Source: Scleromitrula shiraiana (taxonomy: Eukaryota; Ascomycota; Leotiomycetes; Helotiales; Sclerotiniaceae). Taken from it: DNA of 64,000 nucleotides. Positions 59,570 through 64,000 of this stretch are shown here, piece after piece. Both the position numbers and the translations under genes were made by a program. The stretch is taken from NCBI GenBank assembly GCA_028455995.1, contig JABELC010000008.1, positions 991,501 to 1,055,500 of the forward strand, given 5' to 3'. Numbering within the stretch: position 1 is the first letter of the stretch; every line of letters begins with the position of its first letter. Under the pieces are notes generated by a model. That model was given only the letters and a program-made list of their open reading frames with translations. It was not told the DNA's origin and searched no databases.

Positions 59570-59763
59570 TACTTTTTGACTGGAGAGGTTAGGAATGGAA
59601 CTCCGGAAATACTTCAATATTTCTCTTGTTAATTCATAACTGAATGATATTACTAATTGAACTTAAGGTTCCTAGATTATCATAATATACCTGTCAGTTT
59701 TCAATAATTCGGTGTACTTTTTGGTATATTATCCCGAAGATACACGAGAGATCGGGAGTTATC

Positions 59764-61768
59764 ATGTCGATGTCGGTATCAAGATACCTTCCTTTTGCCT
59801 CGAGGACAACAAATACACAAGCAGTGACCTATTTGCTGGCTGTCTGCTTATTTTCTATCTCTTTCCTTGTCTTCCTCAATAGCAGTGTATCATTCGTCAT
59901 CACAGATCTCATTGGAGTGAAAGATGGTGTGGGGGATTTGGTGGGCACTTTGGTACTACCTCAACATGTCCAATACCTTACCAAATTGAAAAGCTTACAC
60001 GTATTTATTAGGGTTTTGTTGATGAAGTGGTTGCTTTACTAGCTTGTCCCGCGTGGGGAATTCTCAGTGATAGACTGGGTATTCGAATTGTCTGTGTCCT
60101 TGGGTATGCGATCGTCGGGTTGTCATTGATCCTATTCGTGCAAGCAAAAAATGTCTTCCCACAACTCCTTCTTGCGAGGTTATTCTTTTCTGTTGGAGGA
60201 GCTGCTACGTGAGTTCAGCATTCGGGCCACACCACCGTACCTGCATACTAACCGAAATTGAAGTGCTACGATGGTGACTGCAATCCTACCCTCGATGACA
60301 GGCCGAGAGACCGATAATTCGGAGGATTTCCACAATTCTAGATCAGCCTTGCCAGAGAATGTTCGCCACAGCATAACTACCCCATCTCTAGATTCCGAAA
60401 CTACCATCACACCTGCCAATTACAACGAGCAACATGCAGCCCAAATCCCTGACGAGCATACGAAAACTATAAAACAAAACGGATCAAGCCCCCCACGATT
60501 GGCCGGCTTAGTTGGGGTATTTACAGGTTGCGGGGCTTTGGTAGCACTGGCAGCATTTCTGCCGCTGCCAGCGCAGTTCTCACAGATTAAGGGAGTGTCT
60601 CAAGGACAAGCGGTGGCCGATAGCTTTTACGTGGTTGGTGCCTTGGCGCTCGTGGTATCTTACTTTTGCTTCATTGGTCTGCGAGGTCTGGCAGGCGAAG
60701 AGGGGAAAGGCTGGGGGTTACTACTTGGGAAAACAGCCCCACGAGATTCATATGTGCGCGAAACAGATGAGTTTAATCACGAACAACAGGAAGTAACGGA
60801 GTTTCAGCCATATTTGAGGCTGATATGTGATTCGATTTTACTGGGCTTCAAGGACGCTCAAATTGGACTTGGATATTTGGGTGGATTTGTCGCACGTGCT
60901 TCATCTGTGGGCATATCGCTCTTCATTCCACTTTACATAAATTCCTATTTTATTCGACATGGCTTTTGCCAAGGTTCCCCAAATGATCCATCACCTGAGC
61001 TCAAGAAAGAATGCCGCAGAGCGTACATTCTTGCAGCCGAATTAACAGGAGTCTCACAGTTGATCGCTCTCTTATGTGCTCCTGTGTTTGGGTACCTGTC
61101 AGATCGCTTCCGTCGTTTCAATATACCGCTTCTCGTGGCAAGTGTTTTGGGAATAGTTGGATATATCGGCTTTGCTCGACTGGTTAGTCCAGAGCCACAA
61201 AATATCAATGGCAGAGGAGGGAGCCCCGCAGTATTTATCATGGTTGCTCTCATTGGTATAAGTCAGATTGGAGCTGTAAGTTGATCTCAATAATTCATTT
61301 ATGTCTTTCTGCTTCCCAAAATGGCAAATTGAATCTTCCGATATCGCTCTATTCTAGAATCATATTCGTCACTGACATAACCAACAGATTGTCTGCAGTC
61401 TTGGACTTTTAGGAAGAGGTGTACTTGGCGATGAAGGGGGCTATAATTTGTCCTCCCAACTACAGGATGCAACAGAATATTCCCATCACAACAACAGTAG
61501 TGCATCTGAAACCTCTCCACTAATAGCACAATCGCCAATCAAGAAGGTCTCGTCAAGAAATCATCTCAAAGGTTCTATCGCAGGGGTTTATTCTTTATCT
61601 GGTGGAGCAGCAATACTTTTACTGACCAAACTAGGCGGCTATCTATTCGATACACTATCCAATGGGGCTCCTTTTTATATGATGGCTATCTTCAATGCCG
61701 TTCTTCTACTAATTGGTATCGGTGCTGGAGTCTACCGTGAAGTTATGATAAATCGAAAGAAACGTTAA
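59764..61768 (+). CDS. Major facilitator superfamily transporter
   Basis: Four exons (59764-59952, 60012-60208, 60264-61275, 61388-61768) join in frame to 592 residues, with about 12 membrane spans. Family signs are the loop after span 2, GILSDRLGIRIV, where the G-x-x-x-D-R motif is usual, and the equivalent second-half loop GYLSDRFRRFNIP. SVGGAATATMVTAILPSMT covers span 5. A long polar loop (about residues 135-205) separates spans 5 and 6, which is unusual in size and rich in Ser, Thr and Asn. A second polar loop near the end (about 480-520) also exists. The layout resembles the fungal multi-drug-type MFS proteins similar to yeast YCR023C. The substrate is unknown. Introns are 55-112 bp. The promoter region has a (CCTC)n tract. 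Confidence 0.88.
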
Positions 61769-61964
61769 TTCAACAACTGTCGCATCTAAAGTCATTCATT
61801 GTAGTACAAGGAAGTTCAAAATTTATAAAAAGCATAATATATTCTTAGTCAAAATCATCGACGATTTTGCATCAACCCCAAATCTACAAAGTCATATCTT
61901 AGCTGCCATAAAATACACATATCTCCAAACCTGATACACCACCATTTGTAGAATTAATCGATCT
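61769..61964. other. Short convergent intergenic region
   Basis: Contains a short palindromic stretch around 61850-61866 (AAAATCATCGACGATTTT), which could be a hairpin at the 3' end of either gene. Confidence 0.45.
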
Positions 61965-62354
61965 TCATTTTCCCGACGCATCTTTCTTCTCTGTCGGCTT
62001 ATTAAGACTCCCACGCGGACGACCTGGACGATCGAGAGCGATATGGTCCATGCCCTTGTGCTCATCATTTTCGTTCCCTTTCGGGAACTCTTCGTCAGTA
62101 GGAGTCAGTGCCAAACGCTCAGCATAATAATCGCGACCTTCGAACGTATTGTAGTTGGGTGCATGCCCTGCGCGGTATTGTGTAACAGAGATGATTCTCG
62201 GAGCTGCCCCTAATTGCGATTGTCTTGCAGCACTCATCCCTTGATTAACGCTGTTCCAGTTCACCGCGGGCGATCTGGCTAGTATACTGCATGTATAACA
62301 GGTGCTCGGTGAAGGATTCTGAGCATGCATTGGGCAATTGTTTGAGTTATTCAT
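61965..62354 (-). CDS. Small protein with an AT-hook-like motif
   Basis: A single exon encodes 129 residues. The N-terminal part has four cysteines (C8, C19, C22 among them) in MNNSNNCPMHAQNPSPSTC and YTCSIL, which could bind a metal ion. The middle is polar with conserved-looking aromatic residues (TFEGRDYYAERLAL). Near the C-terminus is RPGRPRGSLNK, with the Gly-Arg-Pro core of an AT-hook, which binds the minor groove of AT-rich DNA. The protein lacks a signal peptide. It is likely a small nuclear protein, but no named family is recognised. Confidence 0.65.
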   Translation of the reverse strand: MNNSNNCPMHAQNPSPSTCYTCSILARSPAVNWNSVNQGMSAARQSQLGAAPRIISVTQYRAGHAPNYNTFEGRDYYAERLALTPTDEEFPKGNENDEHKGMDHIALDRPGRPRGSLNKPTEKKDASGK

Positions 62355-64000
62355 ATTGTCTGTTTGTATATATATACCAATTAGATATGCAGATATTCTT
62401 GAGATTTTTAGGAGTTGTTAATGTATCTACGTCTACCTTTCCTGTTTAATATAGGTCTAGTAAGTAACAAAAGCCGGTGTGTTCAACTACTGTTCATATC
62501 CTTTATTCTCTAGTTTTCTTTATAGTTAATTATAATTACAAATGACCAATATCTCTTTCATGAACGTTTATTCATGCTATAAAGATTTATTATTTTCAAA
62601 AATAGGCACATCTAGCAATTTTCTAAATATTATCTATAGCCTTGTATATTACACATATACATTATCACCATCTTTTGTGCAAATGTCTAGTTTTCTTTAT
62701 AGTTAATCATAATTATAGATAACCAATATCTCTCTTATAGAAGTTTATGCATATTATAAAAGTTTATTATTTTCAGAAATAGACACATCTAGCAGTTTTC
62801 TAAATACTACATTACCACCATCCTTTGTGCAAATGTCCTGTTTTGATTCTAGAAAAGGCACCACCGATTTTCTCTGTAATTTAAATATACTACGTCTCGA
62901 ATTCAGGTAGGTAGGACAAACTTACAAATACTTGCTCTGGATAGGCCAATGAATCTCATAATGCTATGTATCCATAAGGTATCTGAAATGAGAAGCCGTA
63001 GATGACCGGTATATACAATACATAAAAAGAATATATACTATATATAGGACTACAATACTCGAATTCCAAATCCAATACATAGACATTCAAGGACAAAACA
63101 ACGAAGGGATACAAACAAAGCAAGGAAACTCGAATTGAGAATCGGAATATAGGAGATTTTCATCAACCTGCAAATTAATTACCTAGGGAAATTGATAACA
63201 TGACATTCTAACACCCATCCATCTATCTATTTGATCTTTCATCGCATTTGCTTCACCGTTACTTTGTAATTTGTAAAGTTGTAACACCGAGGTAGACTTT
63301 AGTAAAGTATCATATATGAAGCAAGGTGAGGCAAGGCAAGACAGGTCAGGTATGTATGTACAAGTACGATACGATATGATATGATATGATACGATGGAAT
63401 GGATATGATACAGGATGGATTGGGATTTTCGAACGGTTAGACCTTTCTCTCTGTGTTTGAATGACCAGCCCAGACCACAAACAAACTAATAAACTCCAGC
63501 CAGACCGAGTTATTACTGTTACATTGTTACCACCAAAGTTGCCAGTTATCAAACCCACCTGAAATATCAAACCCCTCTCTTTAAGATAGTGTTTAAAGAT
63601 ACAATAGAAAGGAATTATAGATCTTTTTTTATAATATCAGATGATTAAGTAATAATTTATGGAAGATTACTCCGAGTATTATGTATTGATTTGACGTTAG
63701 TTTTGTGGCGTTGATGTAGATTCATATTTACAGTTAGAACCAATATACTAACTACTCTAGACGCTTATTTGGTCGAAGAACGTCATCACAACATTTCTAG
63801 ATATAAAGAGGTTACAGAGAGACACGACAATGACAATGACAACAAACAACTCCATCTTACTCCCATTTCTACTACTAAAAATTAACAATTAATGGATTTA
63901 TTATACGTTAGATGATACAATAATAAATAATATAATATAATATATTTCACACGTATAGAATTATTTATAAAAAAATTCTTCAATTTAATCTTCATCAATT
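62355..64000. other. AT-rich right end
   Basis: No gene is supported in 1.6 kb. It holds an imperfect direct duplication at 62509-62837, a GATAT/GATAC-rich stretch around 63365-63410 and A/T runs toward the window's end. The minus-strand frame at 63346-63570 has no ATG-supported homologue. Confidence 0.5.
62509..62837. repeat. Imperfect direct duplication, 177 and 152 bp
   Basis: Copy 1 (62509-62685) and copy 2 (62686-62837) both begin TCTAGTTTTCTTTATAGTTA and share ACCAATATCTCT, TTTATTATTTTCA, ACACATCTAGCA-like and TTTGTGCAAATGTC segments in order. Copy 2 has lost about 25 bases near its end. The copies are directly adjacent, so this is a local tandem duplication. Confidence 0.7.

Larger units (their letters stand above)
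55025..59763. other. Long gap without a supported gene, about 4.7 kb
   Basis: I find no conserved coding frame on either strand. Open frames of 60-142 codons are scattered, with poor starts and no splice support. The region includes an AT-poor stretch near 55800-56000, an ACATAGT tandem repeat (58452-58490), CT-rich sequence (57520-57620, 57880-58010) and a (CCTC)n tract (59529-59569). The CT-rich parts and long space could be a large promoter, an untranslated leader or a non-coding RNA gene; nothing visible decides this. Confidence 0.5.

Noticed and set aside
53501..61768. Secondary-metabolite or transport cluster (aminotransferase plus MFS transporter)
   Set aside because: The genes are about 5 kb apart, and no synthase, cytochrome P450 or pathway regulator is present.
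1..64000. CRISPR array, bacterial operon, prophage or large Starship-type element
   Set aside because: Spliced eukaryotic genes throughout; no spaced repeats, tyrosine recombinase or reverse transcriptase were seen.

Overview
The window is nuclear DNA of a filamentous ascomycete. Genes are split by short introns (mostly 49-77 bp, GT...AG, often with a CTAAC or CTAAT branch site), intergenic DNA is AT-rich, and the gene set includes a Zn2Cys6 regulator, a Clr5-domain gene, sterol C-14 reductase, Mediator Med10, cyclin H and a spliced-style tRNA-Trp gene without an intron. The protein families and base composition suit Leotiomycetes, perhaps a Botrytis/Sclerotinia-type fungus. That placement is inference; no rRNA or barcode is present.

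Layout. 1-8 kb is gene-poor and decaying: an unrecognised frame with an in-frame stop (about 2.5-3.2 kb), an orphan single-span membrane protein (4022-5173, minus) and a SAP-domain gene with three inactivating lesions (6293-7898, minus). 8.6-22 kb is housekeeping: a Gfo/Idh/MocA oxidoreductase, a long BTB-type protein, cyclin H of TFIIH (ccl1), trimethyllysine dioxygenase (first step of carnitine synthesis), a small basic protein and a folylpolyglutamate synthase-like enzyme. 22.7-29.6 kb holds a possible small secreted peptide gene, a 16-bp minisatellite, two unrecognised proteins and tRNA-Trp(CCA). 30.4-32.6 kb is a ten-exon mitochondrial 3-oxoacid CoA-transferase (SCOT) gene. 34.3-37.0 kb is a Clr5-domain gene broken by one stop and two frameshifts. 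37.4-41.3 kb is a divergent pair: a Zn2Cys6 transcription factor and an AhpD-like protein ending in the peroxisomal signal AKL. 44-52.3 kb carries erg24, a KEN-box nuclear protein, a LIM protein and Med10. 53.5-64 kb has a class III aminotransferase, a gap of about 4.7 kb, an MFS transporter, an AT-hook-like small protein and AT-rich DNA with a direct repeat.

How the genes relate. There is no clear secondary-metabolite cluster or operon-like group. Several genes serve mitochondrial or peroxisomal carbon metabolism (carnitine synthesis, CoA transfer between ketoacids, a peroxisomal AhpD-like protein), but nothing shows co-regulation beyond two head-to-head pairs (ccl1/trimethyllysine dioxygenase and Zn2Cys6 factor/AhpD-like gene).

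Most noteworthy. A family of short AT-rich inverted-repeat elements (MITE-like, about 125-182 bp) recurs at four sites plus one fragment, one of them inside the Zn2Cys6/AhpD-like divergent promoter. Two otherwise well-preserved genes (SAP and Clr5) each carry three separate inactivating lesions, while their neighbours are intact. Exon boundaries were read by eye from splice consensus and frame continuity; none was tested against transcripts.
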